The position numbers were made by a program, and so were the translations under genes. This document shows, one piece after another, positions 18,587 to 26,375 of a stretch of DNA of 64,000 bases. Position 1 is the stretch's first letter. Every line of letters starts with the position of its first letter. The stretch comes from G963666705 sp963666705 (GTDB lineage: Bacteria > Pseudomonadota > Alphaproteobacteria > CADEGL01). The DNA is taken from assembly GCA_963666705.2 (NCBI GenBank), contig CAXXKO010000004.1, forward strand, positions 223,472-287,471. The letters run 5' to 3'. Below the pieces are notes generated by a model that had not been told where the DNA came from, made no database searches, and saw only the letters and a list, made by a program, of their open reading frames with translations.

Positions 18587-19246
18587 ATGAGGGCGCCGGC
18601 CGAGGGCAATGTGGCCACGCCGCCGGGCGAGATCCCCATCTTTCCCCTCCCCGGCGTGCTGCTCCTGCCGCGCGGGCGGCTGCCGTTGCACGTCTTCGAG
18701 CCGCGCTACCGCAACATGACCCGCGACGCGCTGGCCGGGCCCGAGGTAATCGGCATGGTGCAGCCCGCCGACCCCGGCGACTCGAGCCCCCAGCCGCCCG
18801 TCTACGGCACCGGCTGCGCCGGGCGGATCACGGAGCTTCGCGGGACCGAGGACGGCCGGTACTACTTCACCCTGCTCGGGCTGTGCCGCTTCCGGATCGT
18901 CGAGGAGCTGCCGCTCGCGGACGGGTACCGCCGGATCCTGGCGGACTATGCGCCCTACCTGGCCGATCTCGAGGCCCCCGGCGAGGACGCCATCGGCCGG
19001 GCGGGTTTCCTCTCGGCGCTGCGGGCTTATTTGGATGGGCGGGGGGTCGCCACCGATTGGGACGCCATCGACGAGACCCCTGACGAGCCGCTGGTCACCT
19101 CGATCGCCATGGCCTTTCCCTTCGAGGACAGGGAGCGTCAGGCGGTCCTCGAGGCGGCCACGCTGGTGGAGCGCGCGCGCCTCATGACCGCGCTCATGGA
19201 AATGGCGAGCATCGCGCCCGAGGGCGCGCCGCCGCGGCGACATTGA
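18587..19246 (+). CDS. LON N-terminal (substrate-binding) domain protein
   Basis: A 219-residue stand-alone Lon_substr_bdg domain without ATPase or protease parts. The strand pattern IPIFPLPGVLLLPRGRLPLHVFEPRYRNM at the start and GTGCAGRIT with GRYYFTLLGLCRFRI in the middle are characteristic. Small proteins of this kind are common beside the thioredoxin gene in alphaproteobacteria, but their role is not established. The ATG at 18587 directly follows a repeat; the open frame upstream is repeat sequence and is excluded. The Trm112-type gene follows 19 bases downstream. Confidence 0.9.
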   Translation: MRAPAEGNVATPPGEIPIFPLPGVLLLPRGRLPLHVFEPRYRNMTRDALAGPEVIGMVQPADPGDSSPQPPVYGTGCAGRITELRGTEDGRYYFTLLGLCRFRIVEELPLADGYRRILADYAPYLADLEAPGEDAIGRAGFLSALRAYLDGRGVATDWDAIDETPDEPLVTSIAMAFPFEDRERQAVLEAATLVERARLMTALMEMASIAPEGAPPRRH

Positions 19247-19265
19247 TGAAGCGGGTGGATGGAAC

Positions 19266-19466
19266 ATGAGCGACGGAAAATCGGGCGTCGACCCCATGCT
19301 TCTGGAGATTCTCGTATGCCCCCTGACCAAGGGGCCGCTGCGCTACGACGCGCAAGCCGAGGAGCTGATCAGCGACCAGGCGGGCCTCGCCTATCCCATC
19401 CGCGACGGCATCCCGATCATGCTGGCGGACGAGGCGCGGCGGCTCGACGACGGCGAGTCGCGCTGA
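19266..19466 (+). CDS. Trm112-family small zinc-binding-like protein
   Basis: A 66-residue protein with ILVCPLTKGPLRYD at the start and LAYPIRDGIPIMLADEAR at the end, the Trm112/YcaR signature. Such proteins activate methyltransferases or serve in lipid A-associated loci; only one of the usual Cys pairs remains, as in other alphaproteobacterial members. It sits in a row with the LON-domain gene upstream and the DUF971 gene 16 bases downstream, so it is almost surely cotranscribed. Confidence 0.93.
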   Translation: MSDGKSGVDPMLLEILVCPLTKGPLRYDAQAEELISDQAGLAYPIRDGIPIMLADEARRLDDGESR

Positions 19467-19482
19467 CGCGGGGCCGGGCGGC

Positions 19483-19857
19483 ATGAGCGAGCATCGAGGC
19501 ACCCGCCACTGGCCCGTCGAGATCCGCCTCAAATCGGCGGAGAAGTGCCTGGAGGTGGATTTCGACGACGGCCTGTGTTTCAGCTTGCCGGCCGAGTTCC
19601 TGCGGGTCGAAAGCCCCTCGGCCGAGGTCCAGGGCCACGGGCCCAGTCAGCGCAAAACCATTCCCGGCCGACGGCATATCGGCATCATGGGCCTGGAGCC
19701 GGTGGGCAACTACGCCATCCGGATCAAGTTCGACGACCTTCACGATACGGGCATCTATAGCTGGACCTACCTCCACGAGCTGGGGGAGCGGCGGGATGAG
19801 CTTTGGCGGGCCTATCTGGAGGCGCTCGAAAGGGAAGGGCTGAGCCGCGATCCGTGA
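19483..19857 (+). CDS. DUF971 protein
   Basis: A 124-residue protein of the DUF971 family (GBBH-like N-terminal fold). The hallmarks are PVEIRLKSAEKCLEVDFDDG, FSLPAEFLRVESPSAEVQGHG and the C-terminal IKFDDLHDTGIYSWTYLHELG. In gamma-butyrobetaine hydroxylase a related domain is fused to a dioxygenase; the stand-alone form is frequent next to iron-sulphur or ubiquinone genes. It is the last rightward gene of the small operon and is convergent with the ubiquinone hydroxylase, only three bases separating the stops. Confidence 0.92.
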   Translation: MSEHRGTRHWPVEIRLKSAEKCLEVDFDDGLCFSLPAEFLRVESPSAEVQGHGPSQRKTIPGRRHIGIMGLEPVGNYAIRIKFDDLHDTGIYSWTYLHELGERRDELWRAYLEALEREGLSRDP

Positions 19858-19860
19858 GCG

Positions 19861-21078
19861 TCAGAGCGGCTCGCCCCGGGCCAGGCGGGGCAGGTCCCCT
19901 ACCAGGCCCATGGCGTGGCGCATGAACAGCTTGCGCAAGCCCGGCAGGTGGTTGACCGCCGCGAGGCCCAGGTCCCGACCCAGGGCCAGGGGCACGGACT
20001 CGCTCGCGAACAGGCGGTTGAGCCCGTCCGTCACGGCGATCAGCGTCAGGCTGTCGAAGCGGCGCCAGCGCTCGTAACGCTCGAGCGCGGCACCATCGGC
20101 GGGATCGAGGCCCAGCCGGCAGGCGTCCGCCACCACCTCCGCCAGGGCCGCCACGCCGCGCAGGCCGAGATTGAAGCCCTGGCCGGCGATGGGGTGGATG
20201 GCGTGGGCGGCATCGCCGACGAGGGCGAGGCGGGCCCCCACGTAGCGCTCGGCATGACTGAGGGCGAGCGGATAGCTCCACCGCGCGCCCACCACCTCGA
20301 GGCGGCCGAGGCTGGGGCCGAAGCGCCGGGCGGCCTCGGCGGCGAACGCGGCGTCGTCGAGCGCGAGCATCGCGGGCGCCAGTTCGGCGCGCTCGGTCCA
20401 CACGATCGACGACCGGTTCCCCAGGAGCGGCAACATGGCGAAGGGCCCGGCCGGGAGGAAGCGCTCGTGCGCGATGCCGCGGTGGGGGCGCTCGTGCGCC
20501 AGGGTGCAGACGATGCCCGTCTGCCCGTAGGACCACCCGGTCGTGGGGATGCCGGCCGCGCGCCTGATGGGAGAGGCGCGCCCGTCCGCCGCGACCACGA
20601 GGCTGGCACCGATGCGCCGGCCATCGGCGAGCGTCGCGACGGCGCGGGCACGATCGCGCCGGAGATCGGCCACCTTCGCCGGGGCGACGAGGCGCGCGGA
20701 CGGCAGGCGCCCGATCAGCTCGTGCAGCCCCGCCAGGATATGGCGGTTCTCGACCATGGTGCCGAGCGGGCCGTCACCGGCCTCCTGGTGGTCGTAATGC
20801 AGGAACAGGGGCGAATCGCGGTCGGACACGCGAATCTCCTGGATCGGCTGCGCCGCCGGCTCGAGATATCGCCAGAGCCCTATTCCCTCGAGCACGCGCA
20901 TGGCACCTAGGGCGATGGCCGACGCGCGGCCGTCGGTCCCCGATGCGAGCGCGTGCCCGGGCGGCCGGGCATCGACGACGGCCACCTCGAGGCCGGCGCC
21001 GGCGAGCGCCGCGGCCGCGCTCAGCCCCACCATGCCGCCGCCGACGACGAGGATCTGGGCTTGGATTTCCTGGCCCAT
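19861..21078 (-). CDS. UbiH/UbiF/COQ6-family FAD-dependent ubiquinone hydroxylase
   Basis: A 405-residue flavoprotein monooxygenase of ubiquinone biosynthesis. The dinucleotide-binding motif ILVVGGGMVGLSAA is at the N-terminus, the second FAD motif GDAAHAIHPIAGQGFNLGLRG near residue 290 is shown by its key residues GDAAH and GQGFN, and the mid-protein DG motif by VAADGRASPIRR. ATG at 21078 is preceded by GGAAGG six bases away and gives the normal short N-terminus; 15 upstream codons are dropped. Which ring position is hydroxylated cannot be read from the sequence. Confidence 0.92.
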   Translation of the reverse strand: MGQEIQAQILVVGGGMVGLSAAAALAGAGLEVAVVDARPPGHALASGTDGRASAIALGAMRVLEGIGLWRYLEPAAQPIQEIRVSDRDSPLFLHYDHQEAGDGPLGTMVENRHILAGLHELIGRLPSARLVAPAKVADLRRDRARAVATLADGRRIGASLVVAADGRASPIRRAAGIPTTGWSYGQTGIVCTLAHERPHRGIAHERFLPAGPFAMLPLLGNRSSIVWTERAELAPAMLALDDAAFAAEAARRFGPSLGRLEVVGARWSYPLALSHAERYVGARLALVGDAAHAIHPIAGQGFNLGLRGVAALAEVVADACRLGLDPADGAALERYERWRRFDSLTLIAVTDGLNRLFASESVPLALGRDLGLAAVNHLPGLRKLFMRHAMGLVGDLPRLARGEPL

Positions 21079-21259
21079 GCCGGCCTTCCGCTCGCGCAAT
21101 ACACAAGACAGGGCAGGATTCATTGCGATGCGCGGCTTGTCCAGCCTATCGGCTATGAATTCTGCGGCCCCGACATCGGCCGCTCGCGGACCGAACGCGA
21201 CACAAAAATCCCTTTTCCCCGATGGGGAGAGGCCGCGAATCGTCGGATACGGGCCAGTA

Positions 21260-21369
21260 GAGCGTTTCCAGTTGGACTGGAATCGCTCCAGGCCGCGAGG
21301 CGGCCCGCCGGTTGTCCGGCGCGCTCGCGCAGGCGCGGACCACTTGGTCCGCTGCCGCGAGCGACAAAA
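21260..21369 (+). repeat. Element A, single copy of 110 bp
   Basis: A complete unit in the gap between the ubiquinone hydroxylase and ftsK: hairpin GAGCGTTTCCAG..CTGGAATCGCTC, GGCCGCGAGGCGGCC, GGTTGTCCGGCG, GGACCACTTGGTCC and the terminal GCCGCGAGCGACAAAA. It begins with the G of a TAG triplet. A B element follows four bases later. Confidence 0.85.
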
Positions 21370-21372
21370 TCG

Positions 21373-21407
21373 CTAGAGCGGTTCCGATCGAAGCGGAAAC
21401 GCTCTAG
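21373..21407. repeat. Element B, near-perfect palindrome
   Basis: CTAGAGCG-G-TTCCG and CGGAA-A-CGCTCTAG arms around ATCGAAG. This is the most symmetrical of the four B copies and lies 90 bases before the ftsK start codon, so it could act as a terminator-like hairpin or a regulatory site for ftsK. Confidence 0.75.
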
Positions 21408-21496
21408 AGGTGGCGGACACAGTTTCTGTTTTGTACATTGGTGTACCCACCGGCGCGCGGGCCGGTGGGCAAACAGGAATTCGGTGCGCGGCACAT

Positions 21497-23869
21497 ATGG
21501 CGAGCTCGATCAAGGCCACGGCCCGAACGGCGCTGTTCCCCGACGGATGGCGCGCCTTCGTGCATCGGCGCGCCCAGGAGGCGGGTGGCGCGGTGCTGAT
21601 CGTGCTCGCGCTTGCCTTCGGGGCCGCCTTGGTCACCTTCGATGCCGCCGATCCGTCGCTGAACCGCGCCGTGGCCGGGCCGGTCACCAATCTGCTGGGT
21701 ATCACGGGCGCCTATGGGGCCGACATCCTGTTGCAGACCATCGGGCTCGCCGCCGGGCTCATCAGCATCGCGCTCGCGGCCTGGGGGGCGCGGCTGGTCG
21801 CCCATCATGGGCTCACGCCGCTGTGGCTGCGGCTCACCCTGCTGCCGATCGGGCTGATTCTCGCCGCCGTTGGCCTCGCCGCGCTCACCACGCCGGTGGA
21901 CTGGCCCCTGCGCAGCTCCCTCGGCGGTGTCGCGGGCTCGCTCGTCCTCGACAAGGCCGCCGGCCTGGGCGCCCTGTTCGGGCTCGACGCGGATGCGATC
22001 GGGCTGGCCGCGGCCGTCCTCGCCGCCGCCGCGCTGGTGCCGAGCCTCGCCATCGGCGGTCGCGAATGGCGCGCCCTGGTGCGCGGGGCCAGGGCGGTCG
22101 GCGGCCTCGGCTCGCGCGTCCTGCGGCGCATCTCCCGCATGCGGCGCCGGGAGCGCGAGGGCGCGATCGAGTTGCGGGGCGCCATGGGCCGGGCCGCCTG
22201 GCGCGCCGATTCGGATGATCGCGCCGAGCCTTATTTCGAGAGCGATCCGGGCGCGCCGCCGGCACCGGAGGCCGAGTATCCAGATGTTCCCGTCGGCCTC
22301 GTGGCGCCGCGGGCCAGCACCGCGCCGGTGGGGCGGCGGGCGCGGGCGGCGCGGCAGGCCAGCCTCGCCCTGTCCCCGGGCCAGAGCTACCAGGCGCCGC
22401 CACTCGACCTGCTCCAGCTCCCGCGGGGGGGCGGCGCGGATAGCGCCGTCAACGCGGACGCGCTGGCCCAGAACGCGCGCCTCCTCGAATCGGTGCTGGA
22501 GGATTTCGGCGTCCACGGCGAGATCGTAAAGGTGCGGCCCGGCCCGGTCGTGGCCCTCTACGAGCTCGAGCCCGCGCGCGGCACCAAGTCGTCGCGGGTC
22601 ATCGGCCTCGCCGACGACATTGCCCGGTCCATGAGCGCGGTCTCCGCGCGCATCGCCGTCGTCTCGGGCCGCAATGCCATCGGCATCGAGCTTCCCAACG
22701 CCCGCCGGGAGCAGGTCTATCTGCGTGAGCTGCTGGCCTCCGACACCTTCGAGCGATCCCAGAACCTGGCACTCGCGCTGGGCAAGGATATCGGCGGCGC
22801 GCCGGTCATCGCGGACCTCTCGCGCATGCCCCATCTTTTGATCGCCGGCACCACCGGATCGGGCAAGTCCGTCGCCATCAATACGATGATCCTCTCGCTG
22901 CTCTACCGGCTCACGCCGGACGAATGCAAGTTCATCATGATCGACCCCAAGATGCTCGAGCTGTCGATGTACGACGACATCCCGCACCTGATGGCGCCCG
23001 TGGTGACGGACCCGCGCAAGGCGGTGGTCGCGCTCAAATGGGCGGTGCGCGAGATGGAGAGCCGGTACCGCCTCATGTCCCAGCTCGGCGTGCGCAATAT
23101 CGTCGGCTACAACGCGCGCCTCGCCGAGGCGCGCAAGAAGGGCGAGGCCCTGTCGCGCCGGGTGCAGACCGGGTTCGACGCGGAAACCGGCCGACCCGTA
23201 TTCGAGGATCAGCCGCTCGACCTCGAGGCCATGCCGCTCATCGTCGTCGTGGTCGACGAGATGGCGGACCTGATGATGACCTCGGGGAAGGATATCGAAG
23301 CGGCCGTCCAGCGCCTCGCGCAGATGGCGCGGGCCGCCGGCATCCACCTGATCATGGCGACCCAGCGGCCGTCGGTGGACGTCATTACCGGGACCATCAA
23401 GGCCAATTTCCCGACCAGGGTGAGCTTCCAGGTGACCTCCAAGATCGACAGCCGGACCATCCTCGGCGAGCAGGGGGCCGAGCAGCTTCTGGGGCAGGGC
23501 GATATGCTCTTCATGGCCGGGGGCGGGCGCATCACCCGCGTCCACGGCCCCTTCGTCAGCGACGACGAGGTGGAGGCCGTGGTCCGCTACCTCAAGTCCC
23601 AGGGCGAGCCGGATTATGTCGAGGACATCACCGAGGACCCCGACGGCGGCTTCGAGGACGTGATGGACGGCACGGGCGACGAGCTCTACGACCGCGCGGT
23701 GGCCCTCGTCTCGCGCGAGCGCAAGGCGTCCACGAGCTTCGTCCAGCGTCACCTGCAGATCGGCTACAACCGGGCCGCCCGTATCATCGAGCAGATGGAA
23801 TCCGAGGGCGTCATCAGCCCGGCCAATCATGTCGGCAAGCGCGAAGTCCTGACCCACGACGTTGGTTGA
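21497..23869 (+). CDS. ftsK: DNA translocase FtsK
   Basis: A 790-residue septal DNA pump that clears the chromosome terminus during division. The N-terminal part has four hydrophobic membrane spans (up to about residue 170), then a short Ala/Arg-rich linker, the beta/alpha motor domain with Walker A AGTTGSGKS and Walker B LIVVVVDEMADLMM, and the C-terminal winged-helix gamma domain (RERKASTSFVQRHLQ, GYNRAARIIEQME) that reads KOPS sites. The linker is short relative to E. coli FtsK, as in alphaproteobacteria. ATG at 21497 (MASSIKATART) is chosen; the 29 codons before it come from the repeat-rich gap. lolA follows 58 bases downstream. Confidence 0.97.
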   Translation: MASSIKATARTALFPDGWRAFVHRRAQEAGGAVLIVLALAFGAALVTFDAADPSLNRAVAGPVTNLLGITGAYGADILLQTIGLAAGLISIALAAWGARLVAHHGLTPLWLRLTLLPIGLILAAVGLAALTTPVDWPLRSSLGGVAGSLVLDKAAGLGALFGLDADAIGLAAAVLAAAALVPSLAIGGREWRALVRGARAVGGLGSRVLRRISRMRRREREGAIELRGAMGRAAWRADSDDRAEPYFESDPGAPPAPEAEYPDVPVGLVAPRASTAPVGRRARAARQASLALSPGQSYQAPPLDLLQLPRGGGADSAVNADALAQNARLLESVLEDFGVHGEIVKVRPGPVVALYELEPARGTKSSRVIGLADDIARSMSAVSARIAVVSGRNAIGIELPNARREQVYLRELLASDTFERSQNLALALGKDIGGAPVIADLSRMPHLLIAGTTGSGKSVAINTMILSLLYRLTPDECKFIMIDPKMLELSMYDDIPHLMAPVVTDPRKAVVALKWAVREMESRYRLMSQLGVRNIVGYNARLAEARKKGEALSRRVQTGFDAETGRPVFEDQPLDLEAMPLIVVVVDEMADLMMTSGKDIEAAVQRLAQMARAAGIHLIMATQRPSVDVITGTIKANFPTRVSFQVTSKIDSRTILGEQGAEQLLGQGDMLFMAGGGRITRVHGPFVSDDEVEAVVRYLKSQGEPDYVEDITEDPDGGFEDVMDGTGDELYDRAVALVSRERKASTSFVQRHLQIGYNRAARIIEQMESEGVISPANHVGKREVLTHDVG

Positions 23870-23927
23870 GGCCTGTCCGCGCGGCCCCCCCTGGCGGCGC
23901 ACGCCCGGACGCACTATTTAGAGTCCC

Positions 23928-24584
23928 ATGATGAAATTTTCCCGATCTTGGCAAATCCGCGCTGGCGCGGCCCTCATCGTCGCCGCGGTGGCCGCGCTGA
24001 CGCCGCCCGACGGCCGGGCCGCACAGCTTTCGAGCACCGATCAGCAGGCCGTCGAAGAGGTCGAGGATTATCTCAACGGCATCGAGACCATGCATTCGCG
24101 CTTCATCCAGGTGGCGCCCGATGGCGGGCATGCCAGCGGCTCCATCTACCTCCAGCGGCCCGAGAAGATGCGTGTCGAGTACGATCCGCCGGTGCCGATC
24201 CTCATCGTTTCCACCGGCATCTGGCTGATCTACGCGGATTCGGAGCTGGGGCAGGTGAGCCATTTGCCGATGGACAGCTCGCCGGTCTCGGTGCTGGCGC
24301 GCGAGGACATGTCCTTCGGCGACGAGATCGAGGTCACGCGGGTGACCCGCTCGGCCGGTGTGCTGCGCCTGACGCTCAAGGACAACCGCAGCTTCTCGGC
24401 CGACCTCGGAGAGATCACCCTGGTCTTCGCCGAGAGCCCCTTGCGCCTCAAGAAATGGACCGTGCTCGATGCCCAGGGCCTGGTGACGACCGTCACCCTC
24501 GTCGATCCGCGGTTCGGTATCGCCCTCGACCCGGTTCTCTTCAAATTCGTCGATCCCTCGCCGGATCGCGAATACGACCGCTAG
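23928..24584 (+). CDS. lolA: Outer-membrane lipoprotein carrier protein LolA
   Basis: A 218-residue periplasmic chaperone that ferries lipoproteins to the outer membrane. It starts with a signal peptide (Lys/Arg, then a hydrophobic stretch ending ..DGRAAQLSS), then shows the LolA pattern YLNGIETMHSRFIQV, IYLQRPEKMRVEYDPP and the C-terminal DARGL-equivalent (LDAQGLVTTVTL). The ftsK-lolA-xthA order is typical of alphaproteobacteria. Either ATG at 23928 or 23931 may be used. The TAG stop shares its G with the first base of the 110-bp repeat array. Confidence 0.95.
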   Translation: MMKFSRSWQIRAGAALIVAAVAALTPPDGRAAQLSSTDQQAVEEVEDYLNGIETMHSRFIQVAPDGGHASGSIYLQRPEKMRVEYDPPVPILIVSTGIWLIYADSELGQVSHLPMDSSPVSVLAREDMSFGDEIEVTRVTRSAGVLRLTLKDNRSFSADLGEITLVFAESPLRLKKWTVLDAQGLVTTVTLVDPRFGIALDPVLFKFVDPSPDREYDR

Positions 24585-25243
24585 AGCGTTTCCACCTCGA
24601 CTGGAATCGCTCCAGGCCGCAAGGCGGCCCGCCGGCCGTCCGGCGCGCCCGCGCAGGCGCGGACCTCTCGGTCCGCTGCCGCGAGCGACAAAAGAGCGTT
24701 TCCAGCTCGACTGGAATCGCTCCGGGCCGCAAGGCGGCCCGCCGGCCGTCCGGCGCGCCCGCGCGGGCGCGGACCTCTCGGTCCGCTGCCGCGAGCGACA
24801 AAAGAGCGGTTCCAGCTCGACTGGAATCGCTCCAGGCCGCAAGGCGGCCCGCCGGCCGTCCGGCGCGCCCGCGCGGGCGCGGACCTCTCGGTCCGCTGCC
24901 GCGAGCGACAAAAGAGCGGTTCCAGCTCGACTGGAATCGCTCCAGGCCGCAAGGCGGCCCGCCGGCCGTCCGGCGCGCCCGCGCGGGCGCGGACCTCTCG
25001 GTCCGCTGCCGCGAGCGACAAAAGAGCGGTTCCAGCTCGACTGGAATCGCTCCAGGCCGCAAGGCGGCCCGCCGGCCGTCCGGCGCGCCCGCGCAGGCGC
25101 GGACCTCTCGGTCCGCTGCCGCGAGCGACAAAAGAGCGGTTCCAGCTCGACTGGAATCGCTCCAGGCCGCAAGGCGGCCCGCCGGCCGTCCGGCGCGCCC
25201 GCGCAGGCGCGGACCACTTGGTCCGCTGCCGCGAGCGACAAAA
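24584..25243 (+). repeat. Element A array: six tandem 110-bp units
   Basis: Units start at 24584, 24694, 24804, 24914, 25024 and 25134 with an exact 110-base period and only a few point differences (GTTTCC/GGTTCC, CAGGCGC/CGGGCGC, CTCTCGG/CACTTGG). Each unit is a chain of short palindromes: GAGCGGTTCCAG/CTGGAATCGCTC, GGCCGC-AAG-GCGGCC, GCCGG-CCGT-CCGGC, GCGCCCGCG-CGCGGGCGC-like, GGACC-TCTC-GGTCC, then GCCGCGAGCGACAAAA. Because the period is not a multiple of three and no frame has a start with a ribosome-binding site, the long open frames crossing it on the minus strand are not genes. Single copies occur elsewhere in the window. Confidence 0.97.
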
Positions 25244-25247
25244 AAGG

Positions 25248-25282
25248 CTAGAGTGGGTCCGATCGAAGCGGAACCGCTTTAG
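25248..25282. repeat. Element B, 35 bp
   Basis: Same palindrome as at 4308 and 57168 with two changed bases (CGCTTTAG at the right arm). It closes the A array four bases after the sixth unit and precedes the glutamine amidotransferase-like gene by 38 bases. Confidence 0.75.
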
Positions 25283-25320
25283 CGCGGGCCGGTCGAGCGA
25301 GCTTTCCACGGACGGTCGTC

Positions 25321-26100
25321 ATGCAGCTTCCCCTCATCGGCGTTTGTGCCTGCTACCGGCATGTCGGCGACAACCCTTTCCACATGGCGGGCGACAAGTA
25401 TGTGAGGGCCATTGGCGAGGGGGCCGGCGGGCTGCCCATGATCCTGCCGTCGCTCGGCGACTGGTACGATGTGGCGGCGCTGACCGGGCGTCTCGATGGG
25501 CTTCTGCTGACCGGCAGCCCCTCCAACGTCGAGCCGCGCCACTACGACGGCACGCCGAGCGCGCCGGGGACCGAGCACGACCCGGTGCGGGACGCAACCG
25601 TCCTGCCCCTGATCCGGGGCGCCCTCGCGGCGGGGCTGCCGTTGCTCGCCATATGCCGGGGTATCGAGGAGCTCAACGTGGCGCTCGGCGGCACCCTCCA
25701 TCAGCGCGTCCAGGAGCTTCCCGGCCGCCTCGACCATCGCGCGCGCAAGGAGGTTCCCGTCGACCAGCGTTACGAGCCCGCCCACACGGTCGCGCTGACC
25801 GAGGGCGGCCAGCTCGCCACCCTTCTCGGGGCGCGGGAGCTCACGGTCAATTCCCTCCACGCCCAGGCCGTCGACCGGCCGGCCGGCCGTATCGCCGTCG
25901 AAGCCGTGGCACCGGACGGGACGATCGAAGCGGTGCGCGTCGAGGACGCGAGCGCCTTCGCCCTTGGCATCCAGTGGCATCCGGAATGGCGCTGCATGGA
26001 AAATCCCGCCTCCCGCGCCATCTTCGCCGCCTTCGGCGATGCGTGCCGCGAGCGGGCCCGCGCCCGTGAGGATGCCGATGCATGGCGGCGAGAGGCATAA
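25321..26100 (+). CDS. Class I glutamine amidotransferase-like hydrolase (gamma-Glu-GABA hydrolase family, peptidase C26)
   Basis: A 259-residue cytoplasmic enzyme of the PuuD type, expected to cleave gamma-glutamyl amide bonds, for example gamma-glutamyl-GABA in putrescine breakdown. The catalytic triad is visible: Cys in LAICRGIEELNVALGG, and His/Glu in GIQWHPEW. DGLLLTGSPSNVEPRHY and VNSLHAQAVDR are also family motifs. ATG at 25321 follows element B directly, so its promoter must lie in or beyond the repeat array. The TAA stop forms the first bases of the large palindrome that precedes the predicted small RNA. Exact substrate unknown; no other putrescine genes are nearby. Confidence 0.9.
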   Translation: MQLPLIGVCACYRHVGDNPFHMAGDKYVRAIGEGAGGLPMILPSLGDWYDVAALTGRLDGLLLTGSPSNVEPRHYDGTPSAPGTEHDPVRDATVLPLIRGALAAGLPLLAICRGIEELNVALGGTLHQRVQELPGRLDHRARKEVPVDQRYEPAHTVALTEGGQLATLLGARELTVNSLHAQAVDRPAGRIAVEAVAPDGTIEAVRVEDASAFALGIQWHPEWRCMENPASRAIFAAFGDACRERARAREDADAWRREA

Positions 26101-26150
26101 TTAGTCATGCGAATCACGCATATATATCATGCGTTATTCGCATGACTAAT
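26100..26150. promoter_or_regulatory. 51-bp near-perfect palindrome, probable operator
   Basis: Two dyads ATGCG-N5-CGCAT (26107-26121 and 26129-26143) are separated by an AT run, ATATATC, and flanked by ATTAGTC and GACTAAT, so the whole block reads almost the same on both strands, with only four unpaired positions. It is AT-rich in a GC-rich genome. The right dyad overlaps the -35 box of the predicted RNA promoter, which suggests a repressor site; a Fur/Mur-like regulator is one possibility but this is a guess. Its position at a stop codon would also allow a terminator role, but no U-run follows. Confidence 0.7.
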
Positions 26151-26165
26151 CGCGCACTCTAGTAT
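26137..26165 (+). promoter_or_regulatory. Predicted promoter of the small RNA
   Basis: TTCGCA and TAGTAT are 17 bases apart, giving an expected start near 26172. The -35 hexamer lies inside the right half of the palindromic operator. Both hexamers stand out because the surroundings are so GC-rich. Confidence 0.5.
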
Positions 26166-26171
26166 TATTTG

Positions 26172-26296
26172 AGAGTCATGGAGTGGCCGGGACCCGAGGG
26201 GTGCCGGTCGCCTGGAAGCGACTCCCCTGGCGCTTCCAGGCTCCGAAAGGAGCTTCGAACGCCCGGCCACCCCCCCTGGCCGGGCGTTCATTTATT
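26172..26296 (+). ncRNA. Predicted small structured RNA of about 125 nt
   Basis: Between the promoter and a strong terminator lies non-coding sequence with three stem-loops in a row: CCTGGAAGCG / CGCTTCCAGG, a perfect 10-bp stem with the loop ACTCCCCTGG (26211-26240); CTCC-GAAA-GGAG, a stem capped by a GNRA tetraloop (26241-26252); and the 13-bp terminator stem with a loop of seven C (26257-26289). C-rich loops in series can pair with Shine-Dalgarno sequences, as known for several C-rich bacterial small RNAs. There is no plausible short reading frame. The family is not one I recognise. The sequence could instead be the 5' leader of xthA, but the terminator argues for an independent transcript. 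Confidence 0.55.
26257..26296 (+). terminator. Strong rho-independent terminator
   Basis: GAACGCCCGGCCA and TGGCCGGGCGTTC make a perfect 13-bp stem around a loop of seven C, followed by ATTTATT. It ends the predicted small RNA and lies 80 bases before the xthA start codon. Confidence 0.85.
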
Positions 26297-26375
26297 CCGG
26301 CGGGCGCGATTCCGGCGGGCGAATCATCCCGGGGGGTTGAGCGGGGCGGCGGAAGCGGGCATCTTGCGCCCCACA

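Noticed and set aside
24584..25243. CRISPR array
   Set aside because: Units are contiguous with no variable spacers, are 110 bp long, and there are no cas genes.
24541..25309. Long open reading frames in all three minus-strand frames across the 110-bp array
   Set aside because: They exist because the GC-rich repeat lacks stop codons on that strand; the 110-base period shifts frame each unit, so the repeated peptide only cycles through frames, and no start has a ribosome-binding site.
26169..26375. N-terminal extension of exonuclease III through the small-RNA region
   Set aside because: The added codons run through three stem-loops and a terminator; all family members start just before LATWNVNSIR.
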